Source of the DNA: Pontiellaceae bacterium B12227
GTDB lineage: Bacteria > Verrucomicrobiota > Kiritimatiellia > Kiritimatiellales > Pontiellaceae
Assembly: GCA_029432775.1 (NCBI GenBank)
Contig: JAROAZ010000001.1
Coordinates: 372,001 to 436,000 of the forward strand
DNA length: 64,000 nt
Reading direction: 5' to 3'
Shown here: in pieces, positions 28,159 to 36,211 of the stretch
How the letters are laid out: each line of letters begins with the position of its first letter
Position numbering within the stretch: position 1 is the stretch's first letter
Position numbers and translations under genes: made by a program
The notes under the pieces: model-generated
What the model saw: only the letters and a program-made list of their open reading frames with translations
Databases searched by the model: none
What the model was told of the DNA's origin: nothing

Positions 28159-31100
28159 CTATTCAGCGATAATGCGGTAGAATGCGGCCGGATCATCCGG
28201 CACCTCGATCGCAATACTGTTCGTCCCGGTTAAGGCGGGAATTCCTGATTCGACCGTCGCCGAGAAGGCATCTGTCGCCAGATTCGTTGAGCATTGCACC
28301 GCATAGGTAGCGCCCGGTATATTGGGCCACTCAAACGAAATCGCATCGGCATTCATTGCCACAACAACCGGCAGATGAACGCCTTCAACGGCCACCGAGT
28401 CCACATAGCCGAAGTCTGACCCGGCATCCACCCGGAAGCGCAGCCTGAAGTTTGGATTATTGTCGGCACCGACCGGCAATTCAATCTGCGAGACCACTTG
28501 CCATCCGGTAAATCCAGTTGTGATTTCCTCAATCGCATTCCAGCTAGATCCATCATACCACTCGCTAACAAAGGCGCTTCCGGCCGACAGGCCGGCGGTA
28601 TTGCGGGCGTATGTGACCTGAATGCCGGAATGACCGGTTGTATCGATGCCGGTTTCTACATAATCTTCATTATTCATCTTGGCGGATTTTGCTCCTTCAT
28701 ACGCGTTCCCTGAGAGGTAAGCCGTGCTCTCCCAGATCGGAGCAAAGCCCGCATCAAAGCCATCGAAAAATGGGAGATCAACCAAGGTCGCCGATTCCGC
28801 TGAAGCCGTTAATTCAAACCAGTTTAGAAGTTGCATTTCTCCGGCCGTTGCTGAAACCGTAAGCGTACTGCTGCCCGCCGAAAGCGTGATCATTTTGTAC
28901 ACCGTAGTCCAGGTTTCACCGGTGTCTATGAGCCGGTTCAGCGTGGTGAGCGGCGTTCCATTTTGTGCCAATTCCAAATTCACCAATCCGGAGCCGGAAG
29001 CTACACGGAAGCCGACTAAATAGGTACCAGCTTCCGGTACGTTCACATCATAAGAGATTTCATCGCCTATGGCATCAAACGCTACCATCTCCCCGCCGCC
29101 GACATCCGAACTGGGCAGAGAAACCACTCCGATTGAATGATCATACAACTCGGCCTGCACCACCGTCGGCCCCGAGAGGAAAGGAAGTGCAGAAACGGTG
29201 ATGTTCTTCACCCCGATACCGGTATCCACCCCGTTTGTCGGCGTGGTCATCATCAAGGTGAGTTCGGTTCCAGCCGGAATAAAGCGGTATTCCATATCGT
29301 GTATATCACTCGGCTGTCCGTCGGCGAGAATGATGTCGTCGAAAATGGCCGACGACAGGGTCAACTGCGCATCACTGTTCTGGCTCCCAAGCTGAATCGT
29401 TTCAAGGAGAACATCTTCATCAAAAGTAAAGACCCACCCTTCATTCGGGTTAAAGTTACGAAATTCTGAGTCATACCCTCCGGGATTCCCGCTCGCATCA
29501 TCAACGCCAAGATAAGCCGCCGATCCAACTACATTCAGTTTATGCCCTTCACCGTCCGACGCACGGGTGCCGTCCTGGCCAATCATATCGATGGATGTGA
29601 GGGTAATGCTTTCACTCGTCTCTGAATTCGTCAGCGAAACATTTGCGCCAATCAAGCCGCCGCCGGTTCCTCTATCGAAGACTGAACCTTCAAGAAAATC
29701 GAACGTGACCCGGGTAAGCGCACCCATGTACTCAAACGCACCGATATCGGGCGCACCGTCCGTGATCAGATTCCCCACGATATCCGACTGCACGGATCCT
29801 GAAATTGCAACCGCCGCATCAATCGCCGGAGATCCGGTCAGCAATTGATATCCACGCAAACCACCCATGGTCGTCAGGTCAATATCCGTTCCGGTCACAC
29901 CGGGCATCGTAAGCAAGGGGTTTCCAATGATTGGATTTAAATCCGACGAGTGCGGCGCAATATTGTAGTAGAGATTGTTGTTAAACGTAGCGCCGCTCAG
30001 ATTCCCCGTTCCAAATGAGGCATCATCCGCATCCTCAAAGTAGAAGATATTGTTTTCAAGCAGGGTATCATGTGGTTTTCGCCCCTCGACAAAGACCGCC
30101 GCACTATTCCCTGCGCTCACATAATGCGTATTGTTGTAGATATGCACATTTTCAACGGCCGAATCGCTGTCAAACCCATAGAAATAGAATCCCCGTTTCT
30201 CGTCCTGAGTCACATTATAGCGAATAACCACATTCCGGTGGATCTTCTTCATAATGGCAACGAAATATTCGTTATCATGGCTGTAGTTATATTGAATCGT
30301 CGTGTCCACGCAGGTGTAATCCGCATCAAACCCACCGCGATCCGCAGAGCTGCTATCCGAGGAGCCAGAGACTGTATTTCCATAGGCTTCATTGTACTGC
30401 ATAACGCAGCCCACCGTATCGAAACAGAAAATACTATTACCCTGACTATGGAGACCGGGACGCGCAGCGACGTTGTGCTCAACGATCGGATCCTGGCTAA
30501 TGCGAATAATGATACTGTTTCGTCCCGTACGATTCACATAGTTTCCAGCGATATAAACACCGGTCCACAAATATTCCGCCGTATAACCGCCTGCCGCATG
30601 TACGGTCACATTCCCGCAGCTTGATTTCGTGGCGATCCCTACCCCACCGCAATCTTCGATGTGATTATTGGTGATGCGAAGATCATCGATGATGGAGCTA
30701 TTCAAACTTTGCATATAGACATGAATCCCCCCCCGATCTTTGCCTTCCACCCCGCCATTCACATGATGAATATAGTTATCATCGATATAAATATGTTCAT
30801 AGACCTTGTCATCGGGACCATTCACAACAACGTAAATGCCAAAAAAATAGTTGGCGTCATTATCCGTCCCATCGTTATTGATGATTTCCAAGCCAGACAC
30901 TTCCCAAAAGGCAATATCGCCCTCCAAGCGCACCCCCGCCTGATTCAAGCCTTGAGCATCAATCAACGGGCGATCTCCTGATCCAAAAGCACCAATACGA
31001 ATCGGCGCAGCGGCCGTTCCTGTCCCCGTCGGCTCCAGCATGCCGATAAATGATTGTCCGCGCTCCAGCAAAATCGCATCGCCGGGTTGGAGCACCGCAT

Positions 31101-31245
31101 TTTTAACCGCATCAAACTCGGCCTGCGTACTGACCAGATAATCGGTTGAAAAACAGACCGCAGGTAATAAAGACAGCATAAGTGTCAGCAGCTTAAAGAA
31201 TGACCCTCGCCGCATTCCATTTGCAAAAAATCTATTCTTAACCAT
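28159..31245 (-). CDS. Beta-helix + domain X + CBM6 + domain Y + C-terminal sandwich
   Basis: A 1028-residue secreted multidomain protein. The beta-helix (about 30-510) is a close paralog of those at 6793 and 16015. Domain X follows (515-685; IGQDGTRASDG, NEGWVFTFDEDV), then a CBM6-type module (692-818; VVQAELYDHS, GTYLVGFRVASGSG, LLNWFEL), domain Y (825-957; FAPIWESTAYLSG), and a C-terminal sandwich (MNADAISFEWPNIPG ... FYRIIAE). CBM6 modules bind glycan chains, so the helix is probably catalytic on a polysaccharide. AAGGA about 9 bases before the ATG supports the start. TGTCCCAAT lies 91 bases upstream. Confidence 0.78.
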   Translation of the reverse strand: MVKNRFFANGMRRGSFFKLLTLMLSLLPAVCFSTDYLVSTQAEFDAVKNAVLQPGDAILLERGQSFIGMLEPTGTGTAAAPIRIGAFGSGDRPLIDAQGLNQAGVRLEGDIAFWEVSGLEIINNDGTDNDANYFFGIYVVVNGPDDKVYEHIYIDDNYIHHVNGGVEGKDRGGIHVYMQSLNSSIIDDLRITNNHIEDCGGVGIATKSSCGNVTVHAAGGYTAEYLWTGVYIAGNYVNRTGRNSIIIRISQDPIVEHNVAARPGLHSQGNSIFCFDTVGCVMQYNEAYGNTVSGSSDSSSADRGGFDADYTCVDTTIQYNYSHDNEYFVAIMKKIHRNVVIRYNVTQDEKRGFYFYGFDSDSAVENVHIYNNTHYVSAGNSAAVFVEGRKPHDTLLENNIFYFEDADDASFGTGNLSGATFNNNLYYNIAPHSSDLNPIIGNPLLTMPGVTGTDIDLTTMGGLRGYQLLTGSPAIDAAVAISGSVQSDIVGNLITDGAPDIGAFEYMGALTRVTFDFLEGSVFDRGTGGGLIGANVSLTNSETSESITLTSIDMIGQDGTRASDGEGHKLNVVGSAAYLGVDDASGNPGGYDSEFRNFNPNEGWVFTFDEDVLLETIQLGSQNSDAQLTLSSAIFDDIILADGQPSDIHDMEYRFIPAGTELTLMMTTPTNGVDTGIGVKNITVSALPFLSGPTVVQAELYDHSIGVVSLPSSDVGGGEMVAFDAIGDEISYDVNVPEAGTYLVGFRVASGSGLVNLELAQNGTPLTTLNRLIDTGETWTTVYKMITLSAGSSTLTVSATAGEMQLLNWFELTASAESATLVDLPFFDGFDAGFAPIWESTAYLSGNAYEGAKSAKMNNEDYVETGIDTTGHSGIQVTYARNTAGLSAGSAFVSEWYDGSSWNAIEEITTGFTGWQVVSQIELPVGADNNPNFRLRFRVDAGSDFGYVDSVAVEGVHLPVVVAMNADAISFEWPNIPGATYAVQCSTNLATDAFSATVESGIPALTGTNSIAIEVPDDPAAFYRIIAE

Positions 31246-31335
31246 TTAAAGCATCCTTTTCTACGCTGCCCCGTAGGAGCAGGATCCAGACGAAAAAACT
31301 GGATTCTAGTATCTATATGAACCCTTCAAGCCTCA

Positions 31336-31344
31336 ATTGGGACA
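31336..31344 (-). promoter_or_regulatory. Shared upstream element TGTCCCAAT (copy 2)
   Basis: TGTCCCAAT lies 91 bases before the start of the CBM6 beta-helix gene, with TAGATA 20 bases downstream of the element. This copy lacks the A-tract found at the other three. Confidence 0.5.
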
Positions 31345-31399
31345 GGAGGAGGCCAACTCTTGACAGATATTCTCATACACAAGTGTCCTCCATCACCGG

Positions 31400-34300
31400 C
31401 TATTCCGCAATAATCCGATAGAATGACGACGGATCATCCGGCAGCTCCAGCGAGATGGAGTTGGTCTCCGTTAAAGCGGGAATGCCATACTCAATGGTAT
31501 CTAAAAACGCATCCGACACCAGATTGGTTGAACGTTGAACAGCGTAGACCGCACCCGGAATATTGAGCCACTCAAACGCCATGGAATCCGCATTCATCGC
31601 CATGAAAGCAGGCTGACCTGGCAATCCATACAGCTCGAGCTCATAAATACTCGGGTTAAAGGTGGATGACAAAACCTGCAATCGGAATCGGGATCCGAAC
31701 ACAGCCGGGAATATTTCGGTCTGCCCATCGACGGGATCTCCGCCCACAAAAGCGGTTATCCAACTGCCGTCGTCATACACCTGAATTTCATACGAGCGAA
31801 TGCGATTCTGATACTCCACCATGCTCACGCCGTATACGAATGCATCCGCACCCAGATCTACCTCCAACCAAGGGGTAAGTACGCTTGTCGCCCAGCGAGT
31901 GGACATGTTACCGTCGAACGCTTTTTCCGGACCGTAGGGGGCGCTATGAACACTACTCGCACTCGCCGTTTGATTCAGTGCAACATTTTCCGGTGTTTCC
32001 GGAACCGACCCCTCGAAAACTCCATTGGAAGGCCTTAAGTCATACCAGTTTAACAGCTGCGACTCTCCATCGGTTGCCGTAACGGTAAGTGTACTGCTGC
32101 CCGCCTGAAGCGTGATCATTTTATAGACTGTGGTCCAGGTTGCACCTGCGTCAATGAGACGATTTATCGTTGTGAGCGGTGTTCCATTTTGCGCCAGCTC
32201 CAGATTGATCAATCCGGAAGAAGAGGCCACACGGAAGCCCACCAAATAAGACCCTGCAGCCGGCACGGTCATCTCGTAGGACGTTTGGTCTCCAACCGCA
32301 TCAAAACCGACCATCTCTCCTCCGCCTTGATCCGAGCTGGTCTGAACAGTAACCCCGATCGAGCCGGAAAAGGCGGCTGCATCCACCACAACCGAACCCG
32401 TGAGCCCTTCGTCATAGATCGCCGCGATGGCCGATTCCGACAGCGCCTCGCTATAGAGCCGGACGTCATCGATCAGGCCATCATAATAATAGCCATTCCC
32501 TGCGCCTAAAACGACATCCGTAATGCCACTCATCCATTCGATGTTCCCGGTTTCCGTGTGCCACAAGGCGCCATTCAGGAAGATACTCATCTCGCCGGTA
32601 GAGGCATTTTTGGTGAAGGCCCAATGGTTCCAGTCGCCCATAAAGTCTGAATTCGTAGCCGTCTTTTCAATCCGATCATAACCGCCCAGATTGCCCGCAT
32701 CCCAATAGATTTTCTTACTCCCCCACGGCAGGAGAATTTGCAAGCACCGAGCCCCCCACATATCCGTGGCATACAAGGTGGTATCATTACGCGGTTGGCT
32801 TGTGCCGCCATAAACCCACAAGGCGATGGTGACTTGGTCGGTGACATTCGAAAAAGCGGCCCCGGGTAATGTTACGAGAGATGAGCTCCCGTTGAATTCC
32901 AGTGCGCTGCCCGTTACACCCGTCGTCCAGGCTGCCCCGTCGATGGTTCCATCAAATCCGTTACCCGAACTATCCGAAGCGATGGTTCCCGCTCCTTCAT
33001 CAAACAACCATTTGGCTGCGAGGCCGCGCGTTGGGTTTTCTTCAGGGTCGGTGGGCACACCATATAAGTTAGCGACCTCCTCCTCTGATAGAGCCACATT
33101 ATACAGTTTGACTCCATCAATCATTCCATCGTAATAACCGAGCTGACCGGTGCCCAATGTGACCGACGTGATGTCTTCCATTGTTCTAGTCTTTCCTGTG
33201 GCCTCAACCGACAAGACTCCATTGAGATAGATTTTCATCTGGCCGGACGCAGCATCTTTGGTGAAGGCCCAATGGTTCCATGCGCCCTTAAATTCTGAAT
33301 CAACAGCCAGCTTTTCAATGCGATCACGTTTATCGCCGGTATTACCGGCATCCCAATAGACTTTCCTGCTATCCCACGGAAGGATAATTTGAACGCACCG
33401 ATTCCCCGAAGCATCCTTCGCCTCAAAGATACAATCTCTGCGCGGTTGGTTTTCACTGCCATAAACCCACATAGCAACCGTGATCTGATTGCTGATCGAT
33501 GCGAAGGCAGACGCCGGCAACGTCACGATCGAGCTGCTGCCATTAAACTCCAGTGCGCCGCCATCCAGGCCGTCAACCCATACGGCATCGGTAATCGATC
33601 CATCAAATCCATTGCCGGACACATCGGTCACCGTGGTTCCCGAACCGTCGTCAAGCGGCCAATCGGCCACAGGACTGCGCTCTGTTGCGCTGTAGCAGAT
33701 CAGGCCGGGATGTAGATCGCTGTCGGCATTTTCCTTCGTCGCGATTTCCACCATGCGACCGTCATAGTGATAGTCACCCACGTTGTAGTATTCGTTTGAA
33801 TAGTTATTCACGTTATATCGTACAATACGCGCAACAACGAACGTGAGATCAACCGGATCTGTTCCCTCCGCGCTGGACTTAATATAGTCCGTCACGTCCA
33901 AATAATTGTCTACGTAATCCGACGAGTGGAAAGAAACCGCGCCGAGAAATTCGCCGGTTAGTCCCAGCCCCTTTCCTTCTCCGCTGGTGCGGCCGGCATA
34001 GTTGTCTTCGATATCCACCATGTCGCCGGTTCCATCCGTTGCGCCCAAGGTAATTCTATCGATGTGATATTGACCCAATCCCGGTGCATCGACGAAGTTC
34101 ATCGTGGTGTTTTCGTCCCAGTCTTCGTTTGTAACGGCATAAACATGCAAAATTTCGCGTTCGGATGGATCGGTTCCTGTGTTTTTCCCCGACAGCTTCA
34201 ACAGCGCCTGTCCCATCGTATCCACATTATCTGCACTAAACCGAAGCAGCCCGACGTTTCGTTGTGCAGCGTCGGAATGATGCGTGGACACCTTCATCGT

Positions 34301-35971
34301 CGCACTTGATCCCTGGTTTCCAGAAGGGATCACCCGCTGCGTGGTATCCTCGGAAGGAGAAACCTCCCATTGACTGACCACGGATCCGGCCATGGGAACC
34401 TTCAGCAAAAAGGCGGTATAGTTGGGGCTTGAAAAGGACAGCTCTTTGGAGCTGTTGACGGTCAGAAATTCGGTAATCTGCCCCGTATTTTTTGCATCGA
34501 CACGCTGCAGCGTCACGACCGTGCCGGCATCGACACTCAACGCGCTCAGATCCAGCGTTACATTGGCCGTGTACCCATCAACCACGGATCCATAGATGTA
34601 AACCATCTGTTTTTCACTATCCACAGCCGCCATCGCACGGCGTCCATACCGTCCCCCCACGGTTGCAGAAACAGGGATTAATGGTTTTCCGCCCCGGAAA
34701 TGGCGCGCATACATTTGGAAGCAGGCGCCCCCGCGGGTAATCCCACCTAAGTTTTTCTTTGTGGAACTGGTATACCCCAGCTTATTGCCTACACCTTCGT
34801 AGACCGCATCACCCTGAGACTGCCCCGTTTTAAAGACAAAAATACCGCCGTCATCGCCGAGTCCATTCGGGCCGTACACCGCTGAAGCTTCCAAAATCTG
34901 GGCCATACTGATGCCGAATAACAGATCTTCCGTATCGAGTCCCCGCCCAGTAAAGTTTCCGCCCGTACTCGTATTATACTCAGTAATCACTATGGGGAAG
35001 TCGCTGCTCGGATCATTGTGTGCATTCGCAATATCATTGCGCAGAGTCTTTAGAATATTTTCCGAATCTTCCGCATTCTGGCCATAGCGGTGATAGTCAT
35101 ACACCCCATAGTTCCACGGATTGTTCGCATCATAATTTCCGTAAATATCGTACTTCACTTTTTCCCACGAAACACTTCCCCAGCCATGCGGATCATAGCC
35201 CGGTGTACCCGCCTGCGGATTCGGATAATCGTAATCCCAGTACGCTCCGGCACAGGTCGGACCGTAAAAATCCAGCTCTAGCGATTTTCCGAAATCCCGG
35301 TTCACATCATCAATCGCCTTGCGCATCGCATCTGCACTCACCAGCCAGTGGCTTTCCCAAACGTCATAGAGCCCCTCGTTGTGATGCGGCTCATTCCGGT
35401 GCCCATACATCGTGACATCATACTGCGAAGAAAAGTAATAGACCATGGCATACCAGGACTTCCAATATTTGAAGATCGCCTCCCAATCATCCGTGATCGG
35501 CACATCCCCTCTAATAAATTTCGAATTCACGAGCAGAGGATCAATACCCAGATCAAAAAGATAATGATGGAATTCCGGAATCCCTTTGGCTTGCACGTCA
35601 CTGGCAAAAAGAGCCCAATCAATATAAAAATCCGACGCGGTGGCTTGGCGAAGAGGATCCTGTCGGATCGCTTCCGAGGCGGCGTCAAAAGCCGCGGCAT
35701 TCGTGATGCCACTGATATCCGGCAAATCAGAAAATGGGGGTTTATACCCACCGCGATGTTCGGTAATTCCATACCAACTCAAATAATCATACCCGGTCAG
35801 GGGGTTAACCTGCCCCGTCGCGCCCATAATCTTGGGAATACGCCATCCATTCGGAGCCTGTAACTCCATATCCCAGTCGCTGGCCGCCCACGAGAAGGAT
35901 CCCGTCGAGAGCGCCAACCCCAGTACCATCAGAAAACAAACCGGCTTTAATCCATGCATCCTACTCATCAT
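31400..35971 (-). CDS. Giant modular clan GH-A glycoside hydrolase: GH + DNRLRE-like + 2 LamG + CBM6 + F5/8C
   Basis: A 1523-residue secreted enzyme. The catalytic barrel (about 30-420) has GHRNEPHHNEG (acid/base E194) and IVITEYNTSTGG (nucleophile E331), and FVFKTGQ matches FKFGQ in the GH-A enzyme at 12894, suggesting a common family (GH86-like candidate). Then come a DNRLRE-like domain (530-763), two LamG domains (767-970 and 987-1190), a CBM6-type module (1194-1312), an F5/8 type C domain (1325-1452; NQTASASS, WLEVDLGADAFVYGV) and a C-terminal sandwich ending FYRIIAE. Four or five binding modules imply strong attachment to insoluble glycan. The start at 35971 is spaced best from AAAGG; ATGs at 35977 and 35959 are alternatives. 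Confidence 0.8.
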   Translation of the reverse strand: MMSRMHGLKPVCFLMVLGLALSTGSFSWAASDWDMELQAPNGWRIPKIMGATGQVNPLTGYDYLSWYGITEHRGGYKPPFSDLPDISGITNAAAFDAASEAIRQDPLRQATASDFYIDWALFASDVQAKGIPEFHHYLFDLGIDPLLVNSKFIRGDVPITDDWEAIFKYWKSWYAMVYYFSSQYDVTMYGHRNEPHHNEGLYDVWESHWLVSADAMRKAIDDVNRDFGKSLELDFYGPTCAGAYWDYDYPNPQAGTPGYDPHGWGSVSWEKVKYDIYGNYDANNPWNYGVYDYHRYGQNAEDSENILKTLRNDIANAHNDPSSDFPIVITEYNTSTGGNFTGRGLDTEDLLFGISMAQILEASAVYGPNGLGDDGGIFVFKTGQSQGDAVYEGVGNKLGYTSSTKKNLGGITRGGACFQMYARHFRGGKPLIPVSATVGGRYGRRAMAAVDSEKQMVYIYGSVVDGYTANVTLDLSALSVDAGTVVTLQRVDAKNTGQITEFLTVNSSKELSFSSPNYTAFLLKVPMAGSVVSQWEVSPSEDTTQRVIPSGNQGSSATMKVSTHHSDAAQRNVGLLRFSADNVDTMGQALLKLSGKNTGTDPSEREILHVYAVTNEDWDENTTMNFVDAPGLGQYHIDRITLGATDGTGDMVDIEDNYAGRTSGEGKGLGLTGEFLGAVSFHSSDYVDNYLDVTDYIKSSAEGTDPVDLTFVVARIVRYNVNNYSNEYYNVGDYHYDGRMVEIATKENADSDLHPGLICYSATERSPVADWPLDDGSGTTVTDVSGNGFDGSITDAVWVDGLDGGALEFNGSSSIVTLPASAFASISNQITVAMWVYGSENQPRRDCIFEAKDASGNRCVQIILPWDSRKVYWDAGNTGDKRDRIEKLAVDSEFKGAWNHWAFTKDAASGQMKIYLNGVLSVEATGKTRTMEDITSVTLGTGQLGYYDGMIDGVKLYNVALSEEEVANLYGVPTDPEENPTRGLAAKWLFDEGAGTIASDSSGNGFDGTIDGAAWTTGVTGSALEFNGSSSLVTLPGAAFSNVTDQVTIALWVYGGTSQPRNDTTLYATDMWGARCLQILLPWGSKKIYWDAGNLGGYDRIEKTATNSDFMGDWNHWAFTKNASTGEMSIFLNGALWHTETGNIEWMSGITDVVLGAGNGYYYDGLIDDVRLYSEALSESAIAAIYDEGLTGSVVVDAAAFSGSIGVTVQTSSDQGGGEMVGFDAVGDQTSYEMTVPAAGSYLVGFRVASSSGLINLELAQNGTPLTTINRLIDAGATWTTVYKMITLQAGSSTLTVTATDGESQLLNWYDLRPSNGVFEGSVPETPENVALNQTASASSVHSAPYGPEKAFDGNMSTRWATSVLTPWLEVDLGADAFVYGVSMVEYQNRIRSYEIQVYDDGSWITAFVGGDPVDGQTEIFPAVFGSRFRLQVLSSTFNPSIYELELYGLPGQPAFMAMNADSMAFEWLNIPGAVYAVQRSTNLVSDAFLDTIEYGIPALTETNSISLELPDDPSSFYRIIAE

Positions 35972-36052
35972 TCTCATCCTTTTTCCCGTGCAGATCGTGT
36001 GTAACTCTTATTCGAGCTAGTATTGTTTACTACCTGTTCAGACCAACGGGAC

Positions 36053-36077
36053 ATTGGGACACAACAGTCGTTTTTTT
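36053..36077 (-). promoter_or_regulatory. Shared upstream element TGTCCCAAT with A-tract (copy 3)
   Basis: TGTCCCAAT at 36053-36061 lies 82 bases before the GH-A start. A 7-base A-tract (36071-36077) lies 9 bases upstream of it on the coding strand, and TAGTAA lies 20 bases downstream. Confidence 0.55.
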
Positions 36078-36158
36078 CGGAGAATACAATGGAACGAAAC
36101 AAATGCCCTCACACCCTATTGCCAATGCCCCGGTGTTTACAAACAGCTTACCACACAA

Positions 36159-36188
36159 ATGCCCTCCTTGCTTAAACAAGAAGGGCAT
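36159..36188 (-). terminator. Terminator-like hairpin
   Basis: The inverted repeat ATGCCCT-C-CTTG / CAAG-A-AGGGCAT with a 6-base loop lies 24 bases after the stop of the LamG/PKD gene. The following T-run on the minus strand is weak (ATTTGTGTGG), so termination efficiency is uncertain. Confidence 0.5.
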
Positions 36189-36211
36189 CCGTCATTTTAA
36201 CAGAACAATAT

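Noticed and set aside
29922..29936. Near copy of the palindrome (TTCCAATGATTGGAT)
   Set aside because: One arm base is wrong and the codons for NPIIGN would give this by chance; not counted. Likewise the near copies at about 6894, 44267 and 52629.
36099..36170. Repeated CAAATGCCCTC near 36108 and 36157 as a possible CRISPR-like or direct-repeat array
   Set aside because: Only two short copies, the second being part of the terminator hairpin; no array structure.
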